Below, in pieces: positions 55,750-64,000 of a stretch of DNA of 64,000 nt. This stretch comes from Paeniroseomonas aquatica. GTDB lineage: Bacteria > Pseudomonadota > Alphaproteobacteria > Acetobacterales > Acetobacteraceae. The notes below the pieces were generated by a model that was not told where the DNA came from, ran no database searches, and saw only the letters and a program-made list of their open reading frames with translations. Numbering within the stretch: the first letter of the stretch is position 1; each line of letters starts with the position of its first letter. The translations under genes were made by a program, and so were the position numbers. The stretch covers positions 124,001-188,000 of the forward strand of contig NZ_JAUFPN010000197.1 of assembly GCF_030409335.1 (NCBI RefSeq), written 5' to 3'.

Positions 55750-57290
55750 GCCGGACGCTCCTCGGGCGGTGTCGCCAGGGGCAGCGCCACCTGGAAGACG
55801 GCGCCGGCGCCGCGGTTGAGCCAGCCGAGCCGGCCGCCCATGTCGCGGAGGATGCCGGCGGCGATGGGCAGGCCGAGCCCGGTGCCCTCGCCGGGGTCCT
55901 TCGAGGTGACGAAGGGCTCGAGGATGCGGCTGCCGAGCGCAGCCGGCACGCCGCCGCCGCTGTCCTGCACCGCCAGGGTGACCTGGCCCGGCTGCGGACC
56001 GGCCTGCAGGGTGACCTGGATCTGGGCCGGGGCTTCCGGCTCGCTGCGGCGCCGGCGCAGGACCGCGTCCTTGGCATTCTCCAGCAGGTTGAGCAACGCC
56101 TGTTCGAACTGCGCGGCGCGGCCATGCACCGGCACCGGGCCCGTGGCCTCGTAGCTGATCTCGACCCGGTCGAGGGCCCAGGCGCGGCGCGCCACCTCCA
56201 CCGCTGCGCCGGCGGCGACGGCGGCATCGAAGGTCCCGGCTTCGCCCGGCGTCTCGCGCGACAGCTCGCGCATGCGCTCCAGCAGCGCGCCGAGCCGGCG
56301 GGTCTGCCCGAGGATGACGCCGATCGCCTTGCGCGGGCGGTCGGCCGCCGCATCCATGGTGCCGCGGGCGCGGTCGGCCCAGAGGCTGATGATATTGACC
56401 GGCTGGCTCATCTCATGCGCGACGCCGGCGCACATGGCGCCGATGGTGGCGCGGCGGGCGGCCTCGACCAGGTCGGCCTGGAGCCGGCGCACGGCGGTCA
56501 CGTCCCGGAGGCTGCCGAGCAGGCGCCTCGGCTCGCCCTCGGTGGCCGGGAGCGGCACCAGGACGGTGTGCCAATGCCGGGTGCCGGAGGCGGTGGCGAC
56601 GGTGCTGTCCCAATCCCGCGCCATCCCGGAGGCGAGGCAGCCGGCGAAGGCGGCCAGCAGCTCGGCGGCGGCCGCGTCCTCGAGCAGGCGGGCCGGCTCG
56701 CGCCCCTCGATCGCCTCGCGCGATGTGCCAAAGAGGCGGCAGAAGCTGGGATTCACCGTCTCGAAGAGGAAACCGCCGGCGTCCTCGCGCACCACGAAGA
56801 GCGCGTCGGACAAATGCTCGAAAAAGCCCGCCAGGCGCCTCTCGGCATCCTGACGCTCGGCGATCTCCGCCGAGAGGGCGGCGTTGGCGGCGGCGAGGGC
56901 GGCGGAGGAGGGCAGCGCCAGCACCCGCGGCAGCATCGGCCAAAGGGCGATGGCGGTCACCACGGAGACCAGGGCGGTGATCGCCTTCACCGCGCCCTGC
57001 ACGCCGTAATCCGGATGCCAGAGGGTCCAGATGGACAGGAAGTGGGTGGCGCCGCAGGCCAGGATGAACAGGGCGAAGAGTTCGATCGCCCAGGGGAGGA
57101 CGAGGTCGCGGCGACGGATGGCGACAACGAGGAGGACGATCGGGATGGACCAGTACGCGAGGCCCGTCAGCGCATCCGAGACCAAATGCAGCCAGATCAG
57201 TTCTGGCCGCCAGAGCAGGCAGACGCCATGCGGGGCCAGGGAATCGACGTTGAATAGGCCAAAGCTGAAATCTGTCGCCAGGTTGGGCAT
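55746..57290 (-). CDS. Sensor histidine kinase with ethylene-receptor-like membrane domain
   Basis: This membrane-bound sensor kinase has 514 residues. Helices near residues 35-58, 68-90 and 98-120 match the ethylene-binding domain of plant ETR1: D39 and Y46 (SDALTGLAYWSIP) and I76, C79 and H83 (FILACGATHFLSIW) keep ETR1's spacing for D25, Y32, I62, C65 and H69. A PAS domain (about 150-265) and a HisKA domain with His292 (AGVAHEMSQPVNI) follow, then a HATPase with ENAKDAV, DSGGGVP and GEGTGLGLPIA. It is co-translated with a receiver protein. Cu(I)-dependent ethylene sensing is inferred. A GTG at 57305 is an alternative start. Confidence 0.93.
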   Translation of the reverse strand: MPNLATDFSFGLFNVDSLAPHGVCLLWRPELIWLHLVSDALTGLAYWSIPIVLLVVAIRRRDLVLPWAIELFALFILACGATHFLSIWTLWHPDYGVQGAVKAITALVSVVTAIALWPMLPRVLALPSSAALAAANAALSAEIAERQDAERRLAGFFEHLSDALFVVREDAGGFLFETVNPSFCRLFGTSREAIEGREPARLLEDAAAAELLAAFAGCLASGMARDWDSTVATASGTRHWHTVLVPLPATEGEPRRLLGSLRDVTAVRRLQADLVEAARRATIGAMCAGVAHEMSQPVNIISLWADRARGTMDAAADRPRKAIGVILGQTRRLGALLERMRELSRETPGEAGTFDAAVAAGAAVEVARRAWALDRVEISYEATGPVPVHGRAAQFEQALLNLLENAKDAVLRRRRSEPEAPAQIQVTLQAGPQPGQVTLAVQDSGGGVPAALGSRILEPFVTSKDPGEGTGLGLPIAAGILRDMGGRLGWLNRGAGAVFQVALPLATPPEERPA

Positions 57291-57497
57291 GGGGTTGGGC
57301 ACCACCGTTCAGTACAGGTCTGATGAAACGTCCCAGATTGCTTCAACTCCCAAACCGGACACAACCTAAGCGCGAGTAAACCACCAAAACAAGCACCGAT
57401 GCTTTAACTATCCGAACTGTTACAAGGCTGAATGCCGCACTCGGATCGGTATGGCAACAAAAAGTAGAATGGTGCAGGGCGAATTGATCGCTGGGAT

Positions 57498-57515
57498 CCT
57501 GGCGCCCGCGCCAGG
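57498..57515 (-). terminator. Short hairpin downstream of the iron permease gene
   Basis: CCTGGCGC (57498-57505) and GCGCCAGG (57508-57515) form a perfect 8-base-pair repeat around two bases, 15 bases after the leftward permease gene ends. No T tract follows on that strand, so termination is a guess. Confidence 0.35.
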
Positions 57516-57529
57516 AGGCTGCCTCCCTC

Positions 57530-59179
57530 TCAGCCGCGCCGCATCGCCCGGGTCAGGGCGAGCACCGGCAGGAGTCCGGTCACGACGATCAGCAGCGCCG
57601 CGGTGCTGGCCTCGGCCAGGCGTTCGTCGGCTGCCAGGCTATGCACCCGGACGGCCAGGGTGTCGAAGTCGAAGGGGCGGATGATGAGGGTGGCGGGCAG
57701 CTCCTTCATGGTGTCGACGAAGACCAGCAGGAAGGCGGTCAGCAGGCTGCCGCGGGCCAGCGGCAGCTCCGCCCGCAGCACGGCGGCACCGGGCGTCGCG
57801 CCGAGCACCCGGGCAGCCTCCCGCAGGCTGGGCCGGATGCGGGCCAGGCCGGCCTCGACGGCGGAGAGGGCGACGGCGAGGAAGCGCACGAGATAGGCGA
57901 ATATCAGCGCTGCCACCCCGCCCGACAGCAGCAGCCCGGTCGAGAGGCCGAGATGGTGGCGCATCCAGGCATCCAGCGCATTGTCGAAAAGCCCGAGCGG
58001 CACCAGCGTCCCGACCGCGATGACCGATCCGGGGATGGCATAGCCGAGGCCGGCCAGGCGCAGCGCCGCCCGCTGCGCCGGGCGCGGGTGCAGCCGGGCC
58101 GCCCAGGCCAGCAGCGCGGCGAGCAGGACCGCCAGCGTCGCGGCGCCGGCGGCCAGCAGCAGCGAGTTCCGGGCGAAGGGCAGGAAGCGGCCGGGGGCGA
58201 GCGGGTCGCCGACCTGCAGCATCAGCACCAGCAACACGCCGGCCGGGACCAGGAAGCCGAGCGCGACCGGCAGGGCGCAGGCGGCGAAGGCGGCCGCGGC
58301 CGGCCAGCCCCGCAGCGCCACCGGCCGCGGCGCTGCGGTGCGGCTGGTGGTGGGATGGAAGCGCCGGCCGCCGCGCGAGAGATGCTCGAGCAGCAGCAGC
58401 AGCGTCACCAGCCCCATCAGGCAGGCGGCGAGCTGGCTGGCGGCGCCGCGGTCGCCGAGCCCGAACCAGGCCTCGTAGAGACCGGTGGTGAAGGTGCGCA
58501 GGCCGAAGTGCTGCACGGTGCCGAAATCCGCCAGGGTCTCCATCAGCGCCAGGGCCATGCCGCCGATGATGGCCGGCCGGGCCATGGGCAGGGCCAGGCG
58601 CAGGAAGCACCCCGTCAAGGATTGGCCGAGGGTGCGGGAGGCCTCGATCAGCCCGCCGCTCTGCTGCTGGAATGCGCTGCGGCAGAGCAGGTAGACATAA
58701 GGGTAGAGCACCATGCCCAGCACCAGGGCCGCGCCGGGCAGGCTGCGGATCTCGGGGAACCAGTACTGGCCCCAGCGCAGGCCGGTCGCGTCGCGCAGCG
58801 CGGTCTGCACCGGCCCGGCGACATCCAGGGCCCAGGTATAGGCATAGCCGCAGACATAGGCGGGCATGGCCATGGGCAGCAGCAGCGCCAGCTCCAGCAC
58901 CCGGCTGCCAGGGAAGCGGCAGGCGGTGACCAGCCAGGCGGCGAGGGCGCCGGTGGAGGCCGTCAGCAGCCCGACCAGCACCGCCAGCATGGCCGAATTG
59001 GCCAGCATCTCGGCCAGGGTGGTGCTGGCGATATGACGCCAGACCGCACCCGCGGGCACGGCGGCGGCGACCAGGACCGCGAGCAGCGGGGCGGCGACAA
59101 GCCCGGCAAGCGGCAGGGCGAGCATCGCCCAGGGCGGCGCCCGGGTCGCGGCAGGCCGCGGCGGATGGCTGGCTGTCAC
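57530..59179 (-). CDS. Fe(3+) ABC transporter permease (FbpB type)
   Basis: This inner-membrane permease of about 549 residues has two fused six-helix domains, the layout of ferric-ion permeases. The first EAA-type loop is GLIEASRTLGQSLTGCFLRL and the second SLREAARVLGATPGAAVLRA. The sequence ELALLLPMAMPAYVCGYAYT is typical of the family. Start codon choice is uncertain: GTG at 59179 or TTG at 59218. It probably works with the FbpA-like protein encoded at 53521 on the other strand. The ATPase gene is not in the window. Confidence 0.87.
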   Translation of the reverse strand: MTASHPPRPAATRAPPWAMLALPLAGLVAAPLLAVLVAAAVPAGAVWRHIASTTLAEMLANSAMLAVLVGLLTASTGALAAWLVTACRFPGSRVLELALLLPMAMPAYVCGYAYTWALDVAGPVQTALRDATGLRWGQYWFPEIRSLPGAALVLGMVLYPYVYLLCRSAFQQQSGGLIEASRTLGQSLTGCFLRLALPMARPAIIGGMALALMETLADFGTVQHFGLRTFTTGLYEAWFGLGDRGAASQLAACLMGLVTLLLLLEHLSRGGRRFHPTTSRTAAPRPVALRGWPAAAAFAACALPVALGFLVPAGVLLVLMLQVGDPLAPGRFLPFARNSLLLAAGAATLAVLLAALLAWAARLHPRPAQRAALRLAGLGYAIPGSVIAVGTLVPLGLFDNALDAWMRHHLGLSTGLLLSGGVAALIFAYLVRFLAVALSAVEAGLARIRPSLREAARVLGATPGAAVLRAELPLARGSLLTAFLLVFVDTMKELPATLIIRPFDFDTLAVRVHSLAADERLAEASTAALLIVVTGLLPVLALTRAMRRG

Positions 59180-59260
59180 GCGGGGCGCCGTTCCGGGGGC
59201 GAGGGGGGCACTCGGCAACCGCGGGCGAGCCTCAGGCGCCTGCCGGCAGGGCGGGGCCGG

Positions 59261-59899
59261 CTAGCGCGATGCCTTCTTCGCCTCCCACTCCGCCAGCGAC
59301 AGGCGCGGCACCTCGATGCGGTCGGTCGTGCGGGCATACCAGCCGCGGCCGTGCATGCGCCCGACCAGGTTCATCTTCGGCGTGTCGACGTAGCAGCGGG
59401 CGGCATCCAGCACGCAGTCGTCGGCGATGTGCACGGCGACCACGCGGCCGAGGACGATGGTATGCTCCCCCGCCGGAACCAGCTGGTAGGTCACGCATTC
59501 CAGCGCCACCGGGCTTTCGGCGATGCGCGGCGGCTTGACCTTGGCGGAAGGCAGGCGGCTGAGGCCGGCCTCGGCGATCTCGTCCACCCCCGGCTCGAAG
59601 TCGACCGCGGTGGCGTTCATCTGGTGGACCGCCGTCTCCGGCACCAGGCAGACCACGAATTCGCCGGTGGCGCGGATATTCGCCGCGGTGTCCTTCAGCG
59701 CGTCCGGTGCCTTGGGGCCGCAGCCGATGCCGACCACCACGGGATTCGAGGAAAAGGCGTTGAAGAAGGAATAGGGTGCCGCATTGGTGACGCCCGCGGC
59801 ATCCTGCGTCACCACCCAGGCGATCGGCCGGGGCACCACGGAGGACACGACCAGCTTGTAGCAGTCCTGCGGCGAGAGCGTCTCGAAGTCGAACAACAT
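59261..59899 (-). CDS. Flavin reductase-family protein (FMN-binding split barrel)
   Basis: This 212-residue flavin-dependent protein belongs to the flavin reductase/FMN-binding family. Landmarks are [40 protein letters not shown] and the later [20 protein letters not shown]. It may supply reduced flavin to an oxygenase or act as an oxidoreductase itself. The ATG at 59899 follows AAGGAC; the upstream open frame is not coding. It shares a divergent 131-base region with the chemoreceptor gene. Confidence 0.88.
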   Translation of the reverse strand: MLFDFETLSPQDCYKLVVSSVVPRPIAWVVTQDAAGVTNAAPYSFFNAFSSNPVVVGIGCGPKAPDALKDTAANIRATGEFVVCLVPETAVHQMNATAVDFEPGVDEIAEAGLSRLPSAKVKPPRIAESPVALECVTYQLVPAGEHTIVLGRVVAVHIADDCVLDAARCYVDTPKMNLVGRMHGRGWYARTTDRIEVPRLSLAEWEAKKASR

Positions 59900-59977
59900 C
59901 GATGACAGGTCCTTCTGGCGGTATGGGCGGCGCGGCGGAAGGTGCCGCGCGGCGGCAGCACTGTCGAGTGGCCGTTT

Positions 59978-59995
59978 GCCGCTTGTTAAAGCGGC
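59978..59995 (+). repeat. Inverted repeat upstream of the chemoreceptor gene
   Basis: GCCGCTT (59978-59984), GTTA, and AAGCGGC (59989-59995) form a perfect 7-base-pair repeat 35 bases before the chemoreceptor ATG. It could be an operator or a 5' leader hairpin for the divergent gene pair. Confidence 0.4.
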
Positions 59996-60030
59996 CAGGT
60001 GCAGGGTCGCCGAATCAAGGGGATCCATCC

Positions 60031-62349
60031 ATGCGGCTGTTGCGAGATCAATCGGTCGGGCGGAAGTTGGCCGCGAGCGTCATCCTTGCCGTGCTGCTGC
60101 TTGCGGGCATGGTGGGCCTGGTCAGCGTCAACCTCGATGCCGCCCGGGAACAGCAGCAGGCGGAACGGGCTGCCGCCGCAGCCCAGCTCGCCGCCCAGCA
60201 AGGCGCGACCCATGCCGGCCGCACCGCCACCCTGCTGCGGGAGGTGGTGATGGCGCAGACCGTCGCGGCGGCGAACGACCGTGCGGCGGCGATGGTGGCG
60301 GAGGCCGAGGCGGCACGGGGGCGGATGGCGGCGGCGGCGGGCCTGGCGCCGCAGCCGGCGGTGCAGGAGAGGCTGGCGCAGGCGGCCACGGCGCTGGCGG
60401 ACTACCTCGCCTCGGCGCAGGAGCAGTCGGCGCTGCGCCAGCAGCTCATCACCGAGCGGGACGAGACCTTCGCCCGCGCCGGGGCCGACTACGACCAGGC
60501 CTATGAGGCCGTCTCCAGCATGATGGAGCTGGATGTGCCGCCCGAGGCCCGGGAGGATGCGCGCCAGCGGCTGGCGGTCTTCCATGCGGTGGTGGCCGAG
60601 GTGCGGCTCGGCGCCCAGCGCTTCCTCGCCACCGGGGAGGAAGGCCAGGCCCGGCGGGTGCGGCGGGCGGCGGCGCAGCTGCGGGTGCATCAGCGGGCGG
60701 TGGGCTCCATCACCGTGGCGCCGGGCGCGGCCAACGACCTGCAGCGGATCACCACCGTGGCCGCGGCGGTGGCGGCATCGGCCACCAGGATGGTGCAGCT
60801 GGCGGAGGCGGCGAACACTGCCCGCACCGCGCACAGCACCCCGGCGCGGGAACGGCTCGAGGCGGCGGTGAACGACGTCGGGGCCCTGCTGGCGACGGAG
60901 GCCCAGGCCCGGGCCGCGGCCAGCGCGGCGAGCGGCGCCGCCCTGGCGGGCAGCGTCTTCTGGATCGGCGGTGCGGTCGCCCTGATGCTGGCGCTGTCGG
61001 GCTGGCTCAATGCGCGGGCCATCGGCACCCCCCTGCGGCGGCTGGTGGGCACCATCCGCGCCATCGCCGGCGGCAATGCCGACGTGGTGGTGCCGGACCG
61101 GGACCGCGCCGACGAGATCGGCGGCATCGCCGGAGCGCTTGAGGAACTGCGCGGGACGGTGCAGCGCGCCTTCGCCCAGCAGCAGATGCTGGAGCAGATG
61201 CCCTCGGCGGTGATGACCGCCGATCCGCGGGACGACTTCCGGGTCACCAGCATGAACCCGGCGACTCGGGCGCTGCTCGGGACGATCGAGCACTTGCTGC
61301 CCTGCAAGGCCCACGAGCTCCTGGGCCAGAGCATCGACGTCATGCACCGGCACCCGGGGCGGATTCGCGGCATCCTCGCCGACCCGGCCCGGCTGCCGCA
61401 CCAGGCGCGGATCCGTCTGGGAGAGGAGACGATCGATCTCCTGATCAGCCCCATCCGGGATGCCAGGGGCGACTACGTCAGCAGCATGCTTGTCTGGTCC
61501 CTGGCCACCGCCCAGGCCCGGCTGGCCGACCGGTTCGAGGCGGATATCGGCGGCGTGGTCCAGGCGGTGGCATCGGCCGCGGCCCAGGTGCAGGGCGCCG
61601 CCCAGGCGCTGTCCGGCGCAGCCGTGACCAGCGACCGGGAGGCGGGGGCGGTGGCCGAGGCCGGCAACCGGGCCGGCGGGGATGTGCAGGCGGTGGCGGC
61701 GAGCGCCGAGGAACTGGCCGCGAGCGTCGCCGAGATCAGCCGCCAGGTGGCCGAGGGCGCGACCGTCGCCCGCGCCGCGGCGGCCGAGGCGCGGGCGACC
61801 GACGAGACGGTGCAGGGCCTGGCCCAGGCGGCGCAGCGGATCGGCGACGTGGTGCGGCTGATCGGCGACATCGCCGGCCAGACCAACCTGCTGGCGCTGA
61901 ACGCGACCATCGAGGCGGCGCGGGCCGGGGAAGCCGGCAAGGGCTTCGCCGTGGTGGCGAGCGAGGTCAAGGCGCTGGCCGGCCAGACCGCCAAGGCGAC
62001 CGAGGAGATCTCCAGCCAGATCGGCGCCATCCAGGCGGCGACCGGGCATGCGGTGACGGCGCTGCGGTCGATCGGCGGCACCATCGAGCGCATCAACGAG
62101 GTAACCACGGCGATCGCCGCCGCCGTGGAGCAGCAGGGCAGCGCCACCGAGGAGATCGCCCGCAGCGCCGGCCAGGTGGCGGAAGGCACCTCCGCCGTGG
62201 CGCTGCGGATCCAGGACGTGCAGCGCGCCGCGCGGGAGACGGGGGAGGCCTCGGCCGGGCTGCTGGGGGCGGCGGAAGGGCTGACCGGCCATGCCGGGGC
62301 GCTGCGGCAGCGGGCCGGGGAATTCCTGGCCAACATCCGCCGGGCATAG
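60031..62349 (+). CDS. Methyl-accepting chemotaxis protein
   Basis: This transmembrane chemoreceptor has 772 residues. TM1 is near residues 15-35 and TM2 near 305-328 ([20 protein letters not shown]); the sensory region between is mostly helical. HAMP follows TM2 ([20 protein letters not shown]). A PAS-like segment (residues 385-490) comes next, with [19 protein letters not shown]. The signalling tip reads [20 protein letters not shown] and [20 protein letters not shown]. The PAS insert is atypical. CheA and CheW are not in the window. Confidence 0.92.
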   Translation: MRLLRDQSVGRKLAASVILAVLLLAGMVGLVSVNLDAAREQQQAERAAAAAQLAAQQGATHAGRTATLLREVVMAQTVAAANDRAAAMVAEAEAARGRMAAAAGLAPQPAVQERLAQAATALADYLASAQEQSALRQQLITERDETFARAGADYDQAYEAVSSMMELDVPPEAREDARQRLAVFHAVVAEVRLGAQRFLATGEEGQARRVRRAAAQLRVHQRAVGSITVAPGAANDLQRITTVAAAVAASATRMVQLAEAANTARTAHSTPARERLEAAVNDVGALLATEAQARAAASAASGAALAGSVFWIGGAVALMLALSGWLNARAIGTPLRRLVGTIRAIAGGNADVVVPDRDRADEIGGIAGALEELRGTVQRAFAQQQMLEQMPSAVMTADPRDDFRVTSMNPATRALLGTIEHLLPCKAHELLGQSIDVMHRHPGRIRGILADPARLPHQARIRLGEETIDLLISPIRDARGDYVSSMLVWSLATAQARLADRFEADIGGVVQAVASAAAQVQGAAQALSGAAVTSDREAGAVAEAGNRAGGDVQAVAASAEELAASVAEISRQVAEGATVARAAAAEARATDETVQGLAQAAQRIGDVVRLIGDIAGQTNLLALNATIEAARAGEAGKGFAVVASEVKALAGQTAKATEEISSQIGAIQAATGHAVTALRSIGGTIERINEVTTAIAAAVEQQGSATEEIARSAGQVAEGTSAVALRIQDVQRAARETGEASAGLLGAAEGLTGHAGALRQRAGEFLANIRRA

Positions 62350-62406
62350 CCGGGAGCGGGAGGGCGGATTAGCCTGCCGCCTCCCGGAGGAGGCGCAAAG
62401 CAGCCC

Positions 62407-63279
62407 ATGACGATCCCGACCCAGCAGGTGGCGGCGGTGTATCACCGCCGCGTCGGCGACATCACCATCACCGCCATCGGCGACGGCCACCTGGACGGCT
62501 CGATGGCGGTCATCCAGAACATTCCGGCGGAGGAGGCGGCGCAGCTGCTGCGGGACGCCTTCCGCCCGGTGCCGCGGCGGACCGCGGTGAATACCTTCCT
62601 GATCCATGCCGGCGGCCGTACGGCGCTGGTCGATACCGGCTGCGGCCCGGCGATGGCGGCGACCGGCGGCAAGCTGTTCGACAACCTGGCGGCGGCCGGC
62701 GTCGACCCGGGCAGCATCGACACCGTGCTGCTGACCCACATGCATCCCGACCACTCCAACGGGCTGTCGCGGGACGGGCAGGCACTCTTCCCGAATGCCG
62801 AGCTGGTGATGCATGCGGCCGAGCTGGCTCATTGGCATGACGACGCCGCTATGGCCCGGGCGGATGAGGTGGGGCGGCAGCGGAACTTCCAGGCGGCGCG
62901 GGACCAGGCCGCACCCTATCGCGGGCGCACCCGGACCTTCACCGGCGGCGAGGTCTTCCCGGGCGTGACCGCCATGCCCTTTCCGGGCCACACGCCGGGG
63001 CACAGCGGCTACCTGCTGGCCTCCGGCCGGGAGACGCTGCTGATCTGGGGCGACATCATCCATGTGCCGGAGATCCAGATCCCGCGGCCCGAGGTGACCA
63101 TGGCCTTCGACGTGGACCCGGTGCAGGCGGCGGCGACGCGGCGGCGGGTCTTCGACATGGTGGCGACGGACGGGCTGGCGACCGCCGGGATGCACATGCA
63201 TTTCCCCGGCTTCCTGCATCTGCTGCGCCGCGGCGAAGGCTACGCCATGCTGCCCGAGGCTTTCGCCACCGCGCTGTAG
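62407..63279 (+). CDS. MBL-fold metallo-hydrolase
   Basis: This 290-residue metallo-beta-lactamase-fold hydrolase has zinc ligands in LLTHMHPDHSNGL near residue 115, FPGHTPGHSGYLL (His), LIWGDIIHVPE (Asp) and GMHMHFPGFLHLL (His). It is not closely similar to the MBL gene at 48430, as shown by the different spacing between motifs. Its neighbours are the chemoreceptor and a DUF35-thiolase pair, which give no strong hint of function. The substrate is unknown. Confidence 0.87.
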   Translation: MTIPTQQVAAVYHRRVGDITITAIGDGHLDGSMAVIQNIPAEEAAQLLRDAFRPVPRRTAVNTFLIHAGGRTALVDTGCGPAMAATGGKLFDNLAAAGVDPGSIDTVLLTHMHPDHSNGLSRDGQALFPNAELVMHAAELAHWHDDAAMARADEVGRQRNFQAARDQAAPYRGRTRTFTGGEVFPGVTAMPFPGHTPGHSGYLLASGRETLLIWGDIIHVPEIQIPRPEVTMAFDVDPVQAAATRRRVFDMVATDGLATAGMHMHFPGFLHLLRRGEGYAMLPEAFATAL

Positions 63280-63371
63280 CACCCCCGCATCCCCAGTGGC
63301 CCCCTCGCCGCGCCCGGCCGGGCATGGCAGGCTGCGCCGCGTCGCAACCAAACCACAGGAGGAACGCGGGC

Positions 63372-63788
63372 ATGCTCGCACCCGATCGGCCGAAGCCGAA
63401 GGCCACGCCGGAAACCAAGCATTTCTGGGATGGCTGCAAGGACGGCAAGCTGCTGCTGCAGCGCTGCGGCGACACCGGGAAGGCCTATTTCCCGCCGCGC
63501 CCCTTCAGCCCCTATACCGGAACCCGCAACGTCGAGGTCTTCGAGGCCTCGGGCCGCGCAACCCTGCACAGCTACGTCATCCACCACCGCCCGGTGCCCG
63601 GCTTCACCCCGCCCTACGCCATCGCGGTGGTCGAGCTCGAGGAAGGGCCGCGGATGATGACCAACATCGTCGACTGCCCGCAAACGCCCGAGGCGCTGGT
63701 GCTCGACATGAGGATGGAGGTCGCCTTCACGCCGCTGGACGAGGCCATCACCCTGCCGCTGTTCCGGCCCGCGAAGGAGTCCAAGTGA
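63372..63788 (+). CDS. DUF35 OB-fold protein (acyl-CoA-associated), degenerate zinc ribbon
   Basis: This 138-residue protein of the DUF35 family usually pairs with a thiolase in acyl-CoA pathways. The N-terminal helix (ETKHFWDGCKDGKLLLQRC) and the OB-fold (TLHSYVIHHRPVPGFTPPY, AIAVVELEEGPRMMTNIVD) match. The rubredoxin-like zinc ribbon is degenerate: LQRCGDTGKAYFPPRPFSPY keeps one ligand Cys of the usual four. AGGAGG precedes the ATG. Its stop overlaps the start of the next thiolase-family gene. Confidence 0.87.
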   Translation: MLAPDRPKPKATPETKHFWDGCKDGKLLLQRCGDTGKAYFPPRPFSPYTGTRNVEVFEASGRATLHSYVIHHRPVPGFTPPYAIAVVELEEGPRMMTNIVDCPQTPEALVLDMRMEVAFTPLDEAITLPLFRPAKESK

Positions 63789-64000
63789 TGATCGGTCGCG
63801 GAGAGATCGCCGTCGTCGGCGCCGCCGAATCGACCAAGATCGGCAAGGTGCCGGGCATGTCGCAGATCATGCTGCATGCCGATGCGGCGCTGAACGCCAT
63901 GGCCGAATGCGGCCTGAAGCCGTCCGACATCGACGGCGTCGCCTGCGTCGGCCCGATGATGCCGCAGCAGATCGCGCATTACCTCGGCATCACCCCGAAG
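63788..64000 (+). CDS. Thiolase-family protein (SCP-x type), N-terminal part
   Basis: The first 71 codons of an acetyl-CoA acetyltransferase/SCP-x-like thiolase are present, starting MIGRGEIAVVGAAESTKIG. The gene runs off the right edge. The residues DGVACVGPMMPQQIAHYLGI fit the region before the active Cys. The ATG overlaps the DUF35 stop (TGATG). DUF35-thiolase pairs are a known partnership in acyl-CoA condensing or cleaving enzymes. Confidence 0.85.
   Translation, partial: MIGRGEIAVVGAAESTKIGKVPGMSQIMLHADAALNAMAECGLKPSDIDGVACVGPMMPQQIAHYLGITPK

Noticed and set aside
57291-57529. AT-richer gap between the kinase and the iron permease as a mobile-element scar
   Set aside because: It has a lower GC content but no repeats, integrase or transposase remnant; it more likely holds the kinase promoter.
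59986-63381. Leftward open frame of 1131 codons
   Set aside because: It lies antisense to the chemoreceptor and MBL genes, which have intact domain motifs; the composition is low-complexity.

Overview
The window is about 70% GC with dense, tightly overlapping genes. Its gene families point to an alphaproteobacterium, most likely a Roseomonas-like member of the Acetobacteraceae: many orphan solute-binding proteins (peptide-type, Bug/TTT-type, polyamine-type, iron-type), COQ9, DUF4387/AtuA, the MoxR-DUF58-DUF4159 block, and an sdhCDAB operon. The taxonomic call is inference from gene content. I see no rRNA, tRNA, CRISPR array, transposase or prophage gene, and no gene-free stretch longer than 300 bases (the longest is about 225 bases, near 57.3-57.5 kb).

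Layout. 0-2.7 kb: tail of a peptide/nickel-type ABC importer (binding protein, DppB- and DppC-like permeases) ending in a strong hairpin terminator. 2.8-7.8 kb: an MFS gene, then a leftward, translationally coupled acyl-CoA operon (DUF4387, AtuA-like, hotdog thioesterase, thiolase, second hotdog thioesterase). 7.9-14.5 kb: two non-heme Fe(II) dioxygenases followed by a complete polyamine-type ABC importer and a small conserved protein. 14.5-19.4 kb: C-N hydrolysis genes (polysaccharide-deacetylase-like, isochorismatase-like, amidase), a PNPOx-fold protein and a class III aminotransferase. 19.4-28.5 kb: leftward MoxR, DUF58, DUF4159 and a GATase-like membrane protein, then a lipoprotein, an ankyrin-like secreted protein, an SDR without its catalytic residues and a frameshifted DUF1232 gene. 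28.7-34.7 kb: DUF1285, CoA pyrophosphatase, a small membrane protein, CCA-adding enzyme, an MsbA-like exporter, EamA and SMR transporters and a 43-residue ORF.

34.8-38.4 kb: the sdhCDAB operon (respiratory complex II) with its own promoter. 38.4-49.9 kb: binding proteins, two MFS carriers, a CaiB-type CoA transferase, an enolase-superfamily enzyme, a class V aminotransferase, a carboxymuconolactone-decarboxylase-like protein, an MBL hydrolase and a GST. 50-53.4 kb: a secreted unknown, rpsU, def, COQ9 and an HpcH/HpaI aldolase. 53.4-59.2 kb: an iron block (Fur-box-controlled FbpA, Bfd, bacterioferritin, FbpB permease) that encloses a two-component pair. 59.2-64 kb: flavin reductase, chemoreceptor, MBL hydrolase, and a DUF35 protein with a thiolase that runs off the end.

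The most striking item is the sensor kinase at 55746-57290. Its N-terminal membrane domain carries the copper/ethylene-binding signature of plant ETR1 with identical spacing (D39, Y46, I76, C79, H83, corresponding to ETR1 D25, Y32, I62, C65, H69), followed by PAS, HisKA and HATPase domains and a separate single-domain receiver. Other notable points are a Fur box lying between the -35 and -10 of fbpA, a hairpin that covers the Shine-Dalgarno of the gene after sdhB, two probable CTG start codons, a tandem duplication of the bfr start region that creates a decoy ORF, and a rare-codon patch inside the CCA-adding enzyme gene.
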